Positions 36,774 through 45,036 of a stretch of 49,508 bases of DNA are shown one piece after another. Each line of letters begins with the position of its first letter. Position 1 is the first letter of the stretch. Position numbers and translations under genes: made by a program. Location of the stretch: assembly GCA_012727555.1 (NCBI GenBank), contig JAAYGT010000065.1:1-49508 (forward strand), written 5' to 3'. Origin of the DNA: Alcaligenaceae bacterium (GTDB lineage Bacteria; Pseudomonadota; Gammaproteobacteria; Burkholderiales; Burkholderiaceae_B). The notes below the pieces were generated by a model. It was not told where the DNA came from, searched no databases, and saw only the letters and a list, made by a program, of their open reading frames with translations.

Positions 36774-38068
36774 CCCATACACTGTACTGGTTTCGGAATG
36801 ATCTACGCCTTGAGGACAATCCGGCGCTGACGCGTGCCCTCACACAGGCCAGCCAGGTAACCACCGTTTTTGTCCACCCTGACGACGCACCCACTGCATG
36901 GGGGTTCGAACGTGTAGGCCCACATCGCAAAACCTGGCTGCGTTGCAGCCTGGATGCCCTCCAGAATGACCTGGCCCGCATGGGCGTCCAGTTACTTGAA
37001 GTACGGGGTAATCCCGCCCGGGTCCTTCCTGAACTGATGCGCAAGGTGAACGCAGATCAACTGGGCTTTGAGTCTCTGGCGGCTCCCGAGGAACAACAGG
37101 CTGAAACCGCACTGCGCCAAACGGGCGTCCCGGTGGTCAGTACGTGGCAAACCACGCTGATTCACCCCGAGCAACTGCCGTTTTCGGTCCGTGCGCTGCC
37201 GGGCAGCTTCACACCCTTTCGTCAGGCACTGGAAAAGCACCGCATTGAGCCGTCACAACCCATCAAATACCCTCGTCACGCGCAGAAACCAGAGCCAGGC
37301 CTTTTCATGGCGCCGCCTGCGTTACCGTTAGATCAACACAAGAAAGACAACGCCCCCCAGCCCGAAACAACCCAACAGGCCATCACCCTTCATGACCACA
37401 CGCCCACGGCGGGGGAACGCGGTGCGCAAGCCCATCTGCAGGCCTGGTTTGCAGGAACGCAAGCTCATGAGTACAAGCGCACCCGTAATGCGCTCGATGG
37501 CTGGTCCAGTTCGACAAAATTTTCTGTGTGGCTGGCTACAGGTGCGTTGTCGGCCCGTGCCGCCGCTCACGCGCTGCACGTGTTCGAACAGCGTGAAGGC
37601 CGTAGCGAAAGCAGCGGCTGGATCCTGTTCGAACTGTTATGGCGAGACTACTTCCATTTCCTGCACGCATGCCATGGCCGCCGTCTGTATGCACCTTCCG
37701 GCCTGAAGGGCCGTGCCCAACCTACCCATGACCCCGAAGCCTTTGAGCGTTGGCGCATGGGGCGCACCGGCCACGCGCTGATTGATGCCGGCATGAACGA
37801 ATTGCGCCACACTGGCTACCTTTCAAACCGCATGCGCCAGATCGTTGCGAGCTACTGCATTCACGATCTGGGCTGTGACTGGCGGGCCGGTGCTGCGTGG
37901 TTCGAGCATTGCCTGATCGACTACGATGTGTGCAGCAATACGGGCAACTGGCTTTATATTGCGGGCCTGGGCACAGATCCGCGCGGCGGGCGGCGCTTCA
38001 ATCCCGACAAACAAGCCGACGAATACGACCGTGACGGCCGTTACCGGCAGCGCTGGAGTGCTGTATGA
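36770..38068 (+). CDS. DASH-type cryptochrome
   Basis: A 432-residue Cry-DASH protein. The N-terminal photolyase domain starts [16 protein letters not shown], and a Gln/Pro/His-rich linker ([17 protein letters not shown]) follows at about 183-205. The FAD domain has [31 protein letters not shown] near 236, [14 protein letters not shown] near 285, and [22 protein letters not shown] near 342. The signature [32 protein letters not shown] near 384 is the DASH hallmark. Cry-DASH proteins repair CPDs in single-stranded DNA and may also signal. Start overlaps the DUF2256 stop, and the end overlaps the next ATG, so it is the third gene of a four-gene operon. Confidence 0.92.
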   Translation: MTHTLYWFRNDLRLEDNPALTRALTQASQVTTVFVHPDDAPTAWGFERVGPHRKTWLRCSLDALQNDLARMGVQLLEVRGNPARVLPELMRKVNADQLGFESLAAPEEQQAETALRQTGVPVVSTWQTTLIHPEQLPFSVRALPGSFTPFRQALEKHRIEPSQPIKYPRHAQKPEPGLFMAPPALPLDQHKKDNAPQPETTQQAITLHDHTPTAGERGAQAHLQAWFAGTQAHEYKRTRNALDGWSSSTKFSVWLATGALSARAAAHALHVFEQREGRSESSGWILFELLWRDYFHFLHACHGRRLYAPSGLKGRAQPTHDPEAFERWRMGRTGHALIDAGMNELRHTGYLSNRMRQIVASYCIHDLGCDWRAGAAWFEHCLIDYDVCSNTGNWLYIAGLGTDPRGGRRFNPDKQADEYDRDGRYRQRWSAV

Positions 38069-39576
38069 AAACCACCGTCAGACTGCTGCTGGGCGACCAG
38101 TTGAACAGCCAGCACAGCTGGTTTCAGACCACGGATCCTGATGTTGTCTACGTCATGATGGAGATACGCCAGGAAACCGACTACGTACTGCATCATGCCC
38201 AGAAAATTCTGGCCATTTTTGCCGCCATGCGCCACTTTGCACGCGCGCTGTCACACCGCGGCCATCGTGTGCACTACCTGACCATTGACGACCCGGGCAA
38301 CACACACTCACTGACCCACAACCTTACCCGGGTCATGCAGCAGTACGAAGCCGGGCGTCTGGAATGGCAGGAACCTGACGAATACCGCCTTGACCAACAA
38401 CTTGCCGCATTTGCAGCCACCCTCCCTGAAGCCTGCTGCGTTTCCAGTGAACACTTCATTACAAGTCGTCACTTTGCCGCCGGGTTGTTCAAAACCCGCA
38501 AGTCCTGGTTGATGGAACACTTCTACCGTCAGTTAAGGAAACAGGAAAACGTACTGATGCGCGCCGATGGCTCGCCCGAGGGAGAACGCTGGAACTTTGA
38601 CCACGACAACCGCAAGCGCTGGTCAGGGTCACCCGCAGCGCCTGCAGACTGGCGTTTGCCTCATGACCACAGCAAACTCTGGGAAACGATTGTGCTGGCC
38701 GGCGTGCGCAGCTTTGGCAATCCGCAGGCGCATGCCCTGCGCTGGCCGGTCAGCCGCGCTGAAGCGCTGTCAGACCTGGACAATTTCATTGAAAACGCCT
38801 TGCCCTGGTTTGGCGACTACCAGGACGCCATGGCACACGGCCAGGTGCGTCTGTTTCACTCTTTGCTGTCCTTCGCCCTGAACGTGAAATTGCTGAACCC
38901 GCGTGAGCTGATAGCGAAGGTGGAACAGGCCTGGCGTGACGGCAAGGTTTCACTGGCGGGTGCCGAAGGCTTCATACGACAGATCCTGGGCTGGCGGGAA
39001 TATGTTCGAGGCGTGTACTGGGCACGCATGCCCGACTACGTGACAGTGAACGAACTGAACCACGGCAAGCCGTTGCCTGACTGGTTCTGGACGGGCAAGA
39101 CCGACATGCACTGTCTTTCCGATGCCATTGGCCAATCACTTGAGCACGCCTACGCACACCATATCCAGCGACTGATGATCATCGGCAACTATGCGTTGCT
39201 GGCCGGACTGGATCCACAAGCTGTTCATACATGGTATCTGGGTGTATACATTGACGCCTTCGAATGGGTGGAAGCCCCCAACACCCTGGGCATGAGCCAG
39301 TTTGCCGATGGCGGCCTGCTGGCCACCAAACCGTATGTGTCATCGGCCGCCTATGTTGACCGCATGAGCGATTACTGCCGCAACTGCCCCTATGATCGCA
39401 AAGCCCGCACGGGTGCACGTGCCTGCCCGTTCAACGCCCTGTATTGGGCATTCTTTGACCGCCACCGTACCCGTCTGGAGCGAAACCCGCGCCTGGGCAT
39501 GGTGTACCGGCAACTGAATGCCATGACACAGGAACAGATAGCGGCATTGCGGGAACAAGCGAACCGGCAGGCTTGA
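38065..39576 (+). CDS. Fe-S bacterial cryptochrome/photolyase (PhrB-like, probable (6-4) photolyase)
   Basis: A 503-residue member of the FeS-BCP class. The N-terminus (RLLLGDQLNSQHSWFQ) is typical of this class rather than of classical photolyases. Four cysteines occur at residues 350 (DMHCLSD), 438 and 441 (YCRNCPYDRK) and 454 (ARACPFNALYW), the spacing of the [4Fe-4S] ligands of Agrobacterium PhrB. The FAD region includes FIRQILGWREYVRGVYWARMPDY near 310 and MSQFADGGLLATKPYVSSAAYV near 410. Known members repair (6-4) photoproducts with a lumazine antenna. The ATG overlaps the Cry-DASH stop (ATGA). It is convergent with the ZIP gene with only eight bases between them. Confidence 0.93.
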   Translation: MKTTVRLLLGDQLNSQHSWFQTTDPDVVYVMMEIRQETDYVLHHAQKILAIFAAMRHFARALSHRGHRVHYLTIDDPGNTHSLTHNLTRVMQQYEAGRLEWQEPDEYRLDQQLAAFAATLPEACCVSSEHFITSRHFAAGLFKTRKSWLMEHFYRQLRKQENVLMRADGSPEGERWNFDHDNRKRWSGSPAAPADWRLPHDHSKLWETIVLAGVRSFGNPQAHALRWPVSRAEALSDLDNFIENALPWFGDYQDAMAHGQVRLFHSLLSFALNVKLLNPRELIAKVEQAWRDGKVSLAGAEGFIRQILGWREYVRGVYWARMPDYVTVNELNHGKPLPDWFWTGKTDMHCLSDAIGQSLEHAYAHHIQRLMIIGNYALLAGLDPQAVHTWYLGVYIDAFEWVEAPNTLGMSQFADGGLLATKPYVSSAAYVDRMSDYCRNCPYDRKARTGARACPFNALYWAFFDRHRTRLERNPRLGMVYRQLNAMTQEQIAALREQANRQA

Positions 39577-39584
39577 AGCAAATA

Positions 39585-40526
39585 TTATCCCAGCGCGGTG
39601 TCGAGCACCATCATGAGGGCGAAGCCGGCCATCAACCCCAGCGTTGCCGGTGTCTGGTGACCATTGCGATGGGTTTCGGGAATGACTTCATGTGAAACCA
39701 CGAAAATCATGGCGCCGGCTGCCAGCCCGAGTCCGACCGGGTAAGCAAACGCAAGACCACTTGCCAGACTGACACCCATGAACGCCCCGACAGGTTCAAG
39801 AAGACCGGACAACGCCGCTACCAGCACGGCCACGCCAGGCCGAAAGCCTGCTGCCCGCAGCGACAAGGCGACCGCCAACCCTTCCGGGATGTCTTGCAGG
39901 GCAATGGCACTGGCCAGCGGCAACCCGACCGAAAGATCCGCCTGCGAAAAAGCCACGCCAATCGCCATGCCCTCGGGCAAATTGTGCAGAGCGATCGCAA
40001 AAACAAACAACCACACGCGGGCACACCGTTCGTGACCGGCACCACACGGGCCGGTACTATCATGCTCGTGGGGTAAAAAAGCATCGAGCCCAAGCATCAG
40101 CAATACACCGAGCGCCATACCGGCCACCACCAGTGCGGCACCACCGAAAGGCCCGCCGGTCAGGGCTTCGCCGGCTTCAAGCCCGGGCAGAATCAATGAG
40201 AAGGCGCTGGCAGCGAGCATCATGCCGGCTGCCAGACCCAGCATGCTGTCTTGTATTTTGGCGGGCAAACTGCCCAGGAAAAAAGCAGGAAATGCCCCCA
40301 GCGCTGTTGCAGCAAAACCGGCCAACCCGCCCAGCATGGCCAAGCGCAGGCTATCGGGTACGCTGGAGGTCAGTGCCCCATACACACCCTGCAGAAGCAG
40401 AAAAATCACGGCAAGCGCAGCCACGGCAAGACCCGACGCCGCCCAACGGTGGTTGCGAGCATGCTCGGTAAACGTAGCGCGCCACGTACGCCCCTGGGAC
40501 GCTGATGGCAGGGTGGTATCAATCAT
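39585..40526 (-). CDS. ZIP family metal transporter
   Basis: A 313-residue inner-membrane ZIP protein, probably importing Zn2+ or other divalent cations. It has a polar N-terminus, about eight transmembrane segments, a His-containing loop (LPHEHDSTGPCGAGHERC) between helices 3 and 4, and the two metal-binding motifs FAIALHNLPEGMAIGVAF (helix 4) and ALQDIPEGLAVALSL (helix 5). It resembles ZupT-type and GufA-type bacterial ZIPs. It lies 43 bases after a 44-residue membrane protein gene on the same strand and may be co-transcribed with it. Confidence 0.9.
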   Translation of the reverse strand: MIDTTLPSASQGRTWRATFTEHARNHRWAASGLAVAALAVIFLLLQGVYGALTSSVPDSLRLAMLGGLAGFAATALGAFPAFFLGSLPAKIQDSMLGLAAGMMLAASAFSLILPGLEAGEALTGGPFGGAALVVAGMALGVLLMLGLDAFLPHEHDSTGPCGAGHERCARVWLFVFAIALHNLPEGMAIGVAFSQADLSVGLPLASAIALQDIPEGLAVALSLRAAGFRPGVAVLVAALSGLLEPVGAFMGVSLASGLAFAYPVGLGLAAGAMIFVVSHEVIPETHRNGHQTPATLGLMAGFALMMVLDTALG

Positions 40527-40569
40527 GGTGTGCTTCAGGATCGGGAATCAAGGGATGATATCAGGCAGT

Positions 40570-40704
40570 TCACACCCACTGCACCAGCAAGAGCGCAAAA
40601 CCCAACGCATTGATACACACCCCCGTAAGCACGCGGGCACGCCCGACCGAAGCAGCTAGCCAATGAACAAATGCTTCCTGGGGTTGCACATGAACGGTAT
40701 TCAT
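40570..40704 (-). CDS. Small single-pass membrane protein (44 residues)
   Basis: Not a family I recognise. Support for a real gene is a strong ribosome site (AAAGGAG, seven bases before the ATG at 40704), a plausible composition and a clear hydrophobic helix. The protein starts MNTVHVQPQEAFVHWLAASV and ends with a hydrophobic stretch RVLTGVCINALGFALLLVQW. The N-terminus would face the cytoplasm or periplasm with equal likelihood. It lies between an SbtA-like transporter (upstream, 150-base gap) and a ZIP transporter (downstream, 43 bases). It may regulate or stabilise one of the two transporters; that is inference. Confidence 0.6.
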   Translation of the reverse strand: MNTVHVQPQEAFVHWLAASVGRARVLTGVCINALGFALLLVQWV

Positions 40705-40854
40705 CGTTAGCTCCTTTACAAAAGACGATTGCTCAAGCCAGACATCGAAACACAACCCGACAAGCAATCAACAATAACTATCAAAAAAGTCTATACATAG
40801 TTTTCCACAATATCCAATAAAATTGATTAATCTGCCTGATAGCGCTGCACCTGC
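40705..40854 (-). promoter_or_regulatory. AT-rich spacer upstream of the small membrane protein gene
   Basis: These 150 bases are visibly more AT-rich than their surroundings. On the minus strand TTGGAT and TATAGA lie 16 bases apart, a weak possible promoter for the small protein and ZIP genes. A 7-bp inverted repeat (GATTGCT 40727-40733 / AGCAATC 40763-40769) lies in what would be the leader. No clear terminator for the SbtA-like gene is seen. Confidence 0.3.
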
Positions 40855-41895
40855 TCAACCCAAAACCACCCCGGCCATCCACGTATATAAAGGAATGCCC
40901 ACGATCATGTTGAACGGGAAGGTCACCCCCAATGCCAACCCGAGATAAAGCGATGGGTTGGCTTCAGGTATTGCGAATTTCAACGCTGCAGGTACCACAA
41001 TGTACGAGGCACTGGCTGACAAGACCATAAGAAGTATCGTATCGGCCACGGGCACATTCAATACGCTGCCCAAACCCAGCGCCAGAGTGGCATGCACCAG
41101 GGGCGCCACCAACGCATACACCAGCAGTATCAGCGGCGCACGCAAGGCCGGGCCCGCATTGCGTGCAACGTTCAGCCCCATATCGAGCAGGAAAAAAGCC
41201 AGCAACCCCTTGAACAGGTCACCGGTCAAAGGTTGCATCATGCCCTGCCCGGCTTCACCAGTGAAGTAACCGATCAGCACAGATCCCATCAGCAGCACAT
41301 GCGCCCCGTTGGTCAGGGACTCGTGAACAATGTGGCCTACAGACAGGCCTTTGCCACCGCTGCCACCGGCCAGGCCCATTGACCCACCACTGCCACCGGC
41401 GACTGCCAGCGTCCCGCCCAGCGCCAGTAACGATCCCTGTGCCTTTGCCTGTCGAATCATACTGGCCAGCACCACGGCAACAATAAGTGCGGGGGATTCC
41501 ATGAGCACCATGGCGACAGCCATGTGCCCCCCCGGATCAAGCCCCTGATCAGAAAGAATCTGCAAGGCCGTGACAAAGGTCACCGCGCTGACTGAACCAT
41601 AAGCTGCGGCAACCGCTGCTGCATCAAGCCGCGCCACCCGATTTTTAAGAACGGCGTAAGCAATCAACGGCACAACAAAGGCCATGACAACGGCTGCCAG
41701 CAAGCTGCTGAGCACATCCAGCGTCAAGCCGGACTCGGCCAATGCGAAGCCGCCTTTGAGTCCCAGTGCCATCAACAGATACAAGGAAAGAAATTTTCCG
41801 ACCTGCGCAGGAATTTCGAGATTGGATTTGAGTGTGCCGGCCACCACCCCAAGAACAAAAAACAATATGGCCGGATCAAGCAGGAACTGCATCAT
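40855..41895 (-). CDS. SbtA-like sodium-dependent bicarbonate transporter
   Basis: A 346-residue polytopic membrane protein of the Sbt_1 (DUF897) family. Seen are FLLDPAILFFVLGVVAGTLKSNLEIPAQVGKFLSLYLLMALGLKGG at the N-terminus, YGSVSAVTFVTALQIL near 97, MVLMESPALIVAVVLASMIR near 127, and YIVVPAALKFAIPEANPSLYLGLALGVTFPFNMIVGIPLY near the end. These are the two inverted-repeat halves of SbtA. The cytoplasmic loop between the halves is Gly/Ser-rich with an internal 10-codon repeat (AGGSGGSMG / AGGSGGKGL). No sbtB is adjacent. Two ATGs are in tandem (41895 and 41892); the ribosome site GGGAG suits the second better. It is divergent from a LysR regulator. Confidence 0.87.
   Translation of the reverse strand: MMQFLLDPAILFFVLGVVAGTLKSNLEIPAQVGKFLSLYLLMALGLKGGFALAESGLTLDVLSSLLAAVVMAFVVPLIAYAVLKNRVARLDAAAVAAAYGSVSAVTFVTALQILSDQGLDPGGHMAVAMVLMESPALIVAVVLASMIRQAKAQGSLLALGGTLAVAGGSGGSMGLAGGSGGKGLSVGHIVHESLTNGAHVLLMGSVLIGYFTGEAGQGMMQPLTGDLFKGLLAFFLLDMGLNVARNAGPALRAPLILLVYALVAPLVHATLALGLGSVLNVPVADTILLMVLSASASYIVVPAALKFAIPEANPSLYLGLALGVTFPFNMIVGIPLYTWMAGVVLG
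41354..41400 (-). repeat. Internal 30-bp direct repeat in the SbtA-like gene
   Basis: CCACCGCTGCCACCGGC (41354-41370) and CCACCACTGCCACCGGC (41384-41400) differ at one base and are exactly 30 bases apart, so the frame is kept. They encode the two GGSGG units in the central cytoplasmic loop. Confidence 0.7.
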
Positions 41896-41989
41896 GACTC
41901 CCTAATAGAAGTCGTGATCGTAGCCAGACGTAGCCATATAGTAAAATCGATTTTTAAACTAATTAACATAGATAAAACACTATATAAGA
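41896..41989. promoter_or_regulatory. Divergent LysR/SbtA intergenic region with operator-like palindrome
   Basis: The 94-base divergent region is strongly AT-rich. It contains a perfect 12-bp palindrome AAAATCGATTTT (41943-41954), which also fits the loose T-N11-A LysR core when flanks are included. A wider 7-bp inverted pair ATATAGT (41936-41942) / ACTATAT (41979-41985) flanks it. Position between divergent genes is classic for a LysR operator. Confidence 0.5.
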
Positions 41990-42913
41990 ATGCACGTTAC
42001 TTTTCGGCAACTACGCCTATTCCTGGCTTTGGCCGATACCGGCAGTGTCAGTGCAGCTGCCCGCGCACTGCATATCACCCAGCCTACGGCCTCCATGCAA
42101 TTACGAGAAATCACGGAATCTATTGGCATTCCGCTGTATGAAGTACTTAAGCGCCGTGTGTACCTGACCGAAGCGGGTAAAGAACTGGCCCGAACGGCAC
42201 GCACCATTGCCAATGAATGGGATGCTTACCGCCAAACGGTTGATGGCCTGAAAGGGCTCACACGGGGACAATTACGCATTGCGGTGGTCAGTACAGCCAA
42301 GTACTTCGTCCCCCGACTACTCGGCAGTTTCTGCGCACGCTACCCGACCATCGACCTGTCACTTGAAATACTGAACCGCGATGGCGTAATTACCCGCTTG
42401 CGCAGCAACCTTGACGACCTTTACGTCATGTCAATGCCCCCCGATGACCTGCCTTTGCACGACACCACGCTCATGCCCAACCCGTTGGTCGTGGTAGCAC
42501 CTGCTGACCACCCGTTGGCTGCCGAACAACACCTTACATTGGGTGCATTGGCGCATGAACGTCTGATTCTGCGTGAACCGGGATCCGGAACGCGTAGAAC
42601 GATTGACAGTCATTTCGCAAAACACCGCTTCAAACCTGCACGTATTCTTGAACTGGGCAGCAACGAGGCCATCAAGGAAGCGGTGGCTGCCGGTCTGGGT
42701 CTTTCGATTCTTTCGGTCCATGCCATTCAGGCCCGGCCTGCGGATCAGGGCGTCAGCCTGGTGCACGTGGAAGGTTTCCCGTTACCCTCAAACTGGCATG
42801 TTGTTTATCCCCAGGGCAAACATCTATCGCCGATTGCGCGTGTCTTTCATGACCACCTGCTTGATCACACCGGCGAATGGCGCAACGCAGGCCCGGCCGG
42901 TGGCATGCTATAA
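41990..42913 (+). CDS. LysR-type transcriptional regulator (CbbR-like)
   Basis: A 307-residue LysR regulator. The winged helix-turn-helix is at the N-terminus (FRQLRLFLALADTGSVSAAARALHITQPTASMQLREITE), and the effector domain starts near GQLRIAVVSTAKYFVPRLLGSFCARYP. The C-terminal half has ERLILREPGSGTRRTIDSHF and SNEAIKEAVAAGLGLSILSVHAI, which resemble the CbbR/CysB group of regulators of carbon fixation and related genes. It is transcribed away from the SbtA-like transporter, and control of that gene is likely. The ATG at 41990 directly precedes the DNA-binding helix; its ribosome site is weak. Confidence 0.9.
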   Translation: MHVTFRQLRLFLALADTGSVSAAARALHITQPTASMQLREITESIGIPLYEVLKRRVYLTEAGKELARTARTIANEWDAYRQTVDGLKGLTRGQLRIAVVSTAKYFVPRLLGSFCARYPTIDLSLEILNRDGVITRLRSNLDDLYVMSMPPDDLPLHDTTLMPNPLVVVAPADHPLAAEQHLTLGALAHERLILREPGSGTRRTIDSHFAKHRFKPARILELGSNEAIKEAVAAGLGLSILSVHAIQARPADQGVSLVHVEGFPLPSNWHVVYPQGKHLSPIARVFHDHLLDHTGEWRNAGPAGGML

Positions 42914-42944
42914 ACGCTTTATTGTTAACTACCGGAGCACTCCG

Positions 42945-44267
42945 TTGGACGTTGCCTTACTCATTGCCCTCATTCTTCTCAATGGCATTTTCGCCATGTC
43001 TGAAATTGCGCTGGTCACTGCACGCAAAAGCCGTCTGCAACGTCTGGCCGATGAAGGTGACAAATCGGCAATGATCGCCATGCGTCTTGGCGAAGAACCC
43101 ACACAGTTTTTGTCAACCGTTCAAATCGGCATCACCGCCATTGGCATTTTGAACGGTATTGTCGGCGAAGCCGCACTCGCAGGCCCCCTGGCCCTGTTGC
43201 TAACAGAACATCTCGGCCTGAACGCGGCCACCAGCTCAATTGTTTCAACTACCTTTGTTGTTGTAGCCGTTACCTATTTCTCGATTGTGGTCGGTGAACT
43301 GGTGCCCAAACGCATTGCCCAGTTCAACGCTGAAGGCATTGCGCGCCGCATGGCCCGCCCCATTTCATGGCTGGCCGTGCTCTCCCGTCCCTTTGTCTTC
43401 CTGCTCTCCGCCTCCACCGACGGCCTGCTGCGCCTTCTGGGCAAAAAAGAACTCAGCAGCGCCAACCTCACCGAGGAAGACATCCACGCCATGCTGTTCG
43501 AAGGGTCGGAATCGGGCGTCATTGAAAAACAAGAACACGAAATGGTGCGCAACGTGTTCCGCCTTGACGACCGCCAGATCGCTTCGCTCATGACGCCACG
43601 CAGTGAAATTGTCTACCTCGACATCGACCAGCCCATTGAGTCGCGCCTGAACGATCTGATCGCCTCCGACCACTCGCGTTTTCCGGTCTGCAAGGGCGGC
43701 ATGCACGATGTCCTCGGTGTCATCACGGCCAAACGTCTTTTGCAGCAACACCTGAAAGGGGAATCGGTCGACATTCGTGAATACCTGCTGCCTGCAGTTT
43801 ACGTACCTGAGTCCCTCACTGGCATGAAGTTGCTCGATCAGTTCCGTGAGTCCGGCGTACAAATGGTGTTTGTCGTTGATGAATACGGCGAAGTGCTGGG
43901 TCTCATCACCCTGCAGGATCTGCTCGAAGCGCTGGCTGGCGAGTTCAAACCGCGCGATCCCGAAGATGTCTGGGCGGTACAACGCGAAGACGGTTCCTGG
44001 CTGCTTGACGGCCTGATCCCCATTCCCGAACTCAAAGACCGGCTTGGTCTGAAATCGGTACCGGAAGAAAGCCGTGGCCGTTATCACACCCTGAGCGGCA
44101 TGATCATGTGGCTGATCGGCAAGGTTCCCCAAACGGGTGAAATTACTGAATGGCAAGGCTGGCGCTTTGAAATCGTTGATCTCGACGGCAACCGCATCGA
44201 CAAGGTGCTTGCAACGCAGATCACAGCCCCTGAAACGCCTGCCGAGACCGTCCCGGTTACCGATTGA
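42945..44267 (+). CDS. CNNM/CorC-type membrane protein with CBS domains (hemolysin family)
   Basis: A 440-residue protein with an N-terminal DUF21/CNNM membrane domain (LLIALILLNGIFAMSEIALVTARKSRLQRL; TTFVVVAVTYFSIVVGELVPKRIA, about four helices). A paired CBS region follows (MTPRSEIVYLDIDQPIESRLNDLIASDHSRFPVCKG near 217; QMVFVVDEYGEVLGLITLQDLLEAL near 305) and a C-terminal CorC_HlyC domain. The family is linked to Mg2+ or Na+/Mg2+ transport. The start is a TTG at 42945 with GGAG eight bases upstream; an ATG start in this frame would lie far inside lysR, and the N-terminal helix begins immediately after the TTG. Confidence 0.88.
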   Translation: MDVALLIALILLNGIFAMSEIALVTARKSRLQRLADEGDKSAMIAMRLGEEPTQFLSTVQIGITAIGILNGIVGEAALAGPLALLLTEHLGLNAATSSIVSTTFVVVAVTYFSIVVGELVPKRIAQFNAEGIARRMARPISWLAVLSRPFVFLLSASTDGLLRLLGKKELSSANLTEEDIHAMLFEGSESGVIEKQEHEMVRNVFRLDDRQIASLMTPRSEIVYLDIDQPIESRLNDLIASDHSRFPVCKGGMHDVLGVITAKRLLQQHLKGESVDIREYLLPAVYVPESLTGMKLLDQFRESGVQMVFVVDEYGEVLGLITLQDLLEALAGEFKPRDPEDVWAVQREDGSWLLDGLIPIPELKDRLGLKSVPEESRGRYHTLSGMIMWLIGKVPQTGEITEWQGWRFEIVDLDGNRIDKVLATQITAPETPAETVPVTD

Positions 44268-44320
44268 ACCCGCCTTGCCGCAGCCTGTCGAATTGCCTTG
44301 TCCGGATCCATCACCCATTT

Positions 44321-44902
44321 ATGAAACTGTTTTCTTCTCTGTACGCCCGGGCCATGAACTGGGCCAGGCATCCGCGTGCGCCCTGGTACCTTGGCGTCCT
44401 AAGCTTCACAGAATCATCGTTCTTCCCGGTACCTCCTGATGTCATGCTGGCCCCAATGAGCATGGCCGCACCTTCGCGGGCCTGGCTATTTGCATTGATC
44501 ACTACACTGACCTCCGTTGCCGGGGGCGTCTTCGGGTACGTGATCGGTTATTTTGCGCTGGATGCCATTCTGCCCTGGCTCGAAACAAGCCGTTACTGGC
44601 CAGCCTACGAAACGGCCGTGAACTGGTTCGAGGCCTATGGTTTCTGGGCCATTTTTGTGGCGGGCTTCTCGCCCATACCCTATAAAGTATTCACCATCGC
44701 AGCCGGGGCCATGCACATGGCGCTGTTACCCTTCATTCTGGCTTCATTTGTAGGGCGCGGCCTGCGCTTTTTTCTGGTGGCCGGCCTGATGGCGTGGGGA
44801 GGCCCCCGCATGGAAGCCTCGTTGCATACATACATTGACCGACTGGGCTGGATCACCGTTGCCGTGGTTGTTGTGGTCGGCATTTGGTACGGAGCAATGT
44901 GA
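44321..44902 (+). CDS. YqaA-like small VTT/DedA-related membrane protein
   Basis: A 193-residue membrane protein of the YqaA/VTT type. It has about four hydrophobic stretches, with FTESSFFPVPPDVMLAPM near residue 29 (the re-entrant, Pro-rich motif of VTT proteins), FGYVIGYFALDAIL, and GFWAIFVAGFSPIPYKVFTIAAGAMHM near 105, where GFSPIPYK is the conserved DedA-like segment. These proteins are thought to move or flip lipids. The ATG at 44321 is preferred over a TTG in-frame upstream because conserved sequence begins there. It follows the CNNM gene by 53 bases. Confidence 0.82.
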   Translation: MKLFSSLYARAMNWARHPRAPWYLGVLSFTESSFFPVPPDVMLAPMSMAAPSRAWLFALITTLTSVAGGVFGYVIGYFALDAILPWLETSRYWPAYETAVNWFEAYGFWAIFVAGFSPIPYKVFTIAAGAMHMALLPFILASFVGRGLRFFLVAGLMAWGGPRMEASLHTYIDRLGWITVAVVVVVGIWYGAM

Positions 44903-45036
44903 ACCTCTGAGCGACGCTCAAAGCGCAGCCAGCGCCCAACCCTGCGCCAGAAACGGCAAAAACGTGGCACAGGGGGAACAACATAGTACACTGCCAGCCT
45001 GATTGTCATAAATAATCAACATCAATCTGCTAAGCA

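Noticed and set aside
35051..39576. Photolyase genes as a recent tandem duplication
   Set aside because: The three proteins have different signatures (classical-like, DASH, Fe-S with four cysteines) and no long shared sequence, so they are distinct families.
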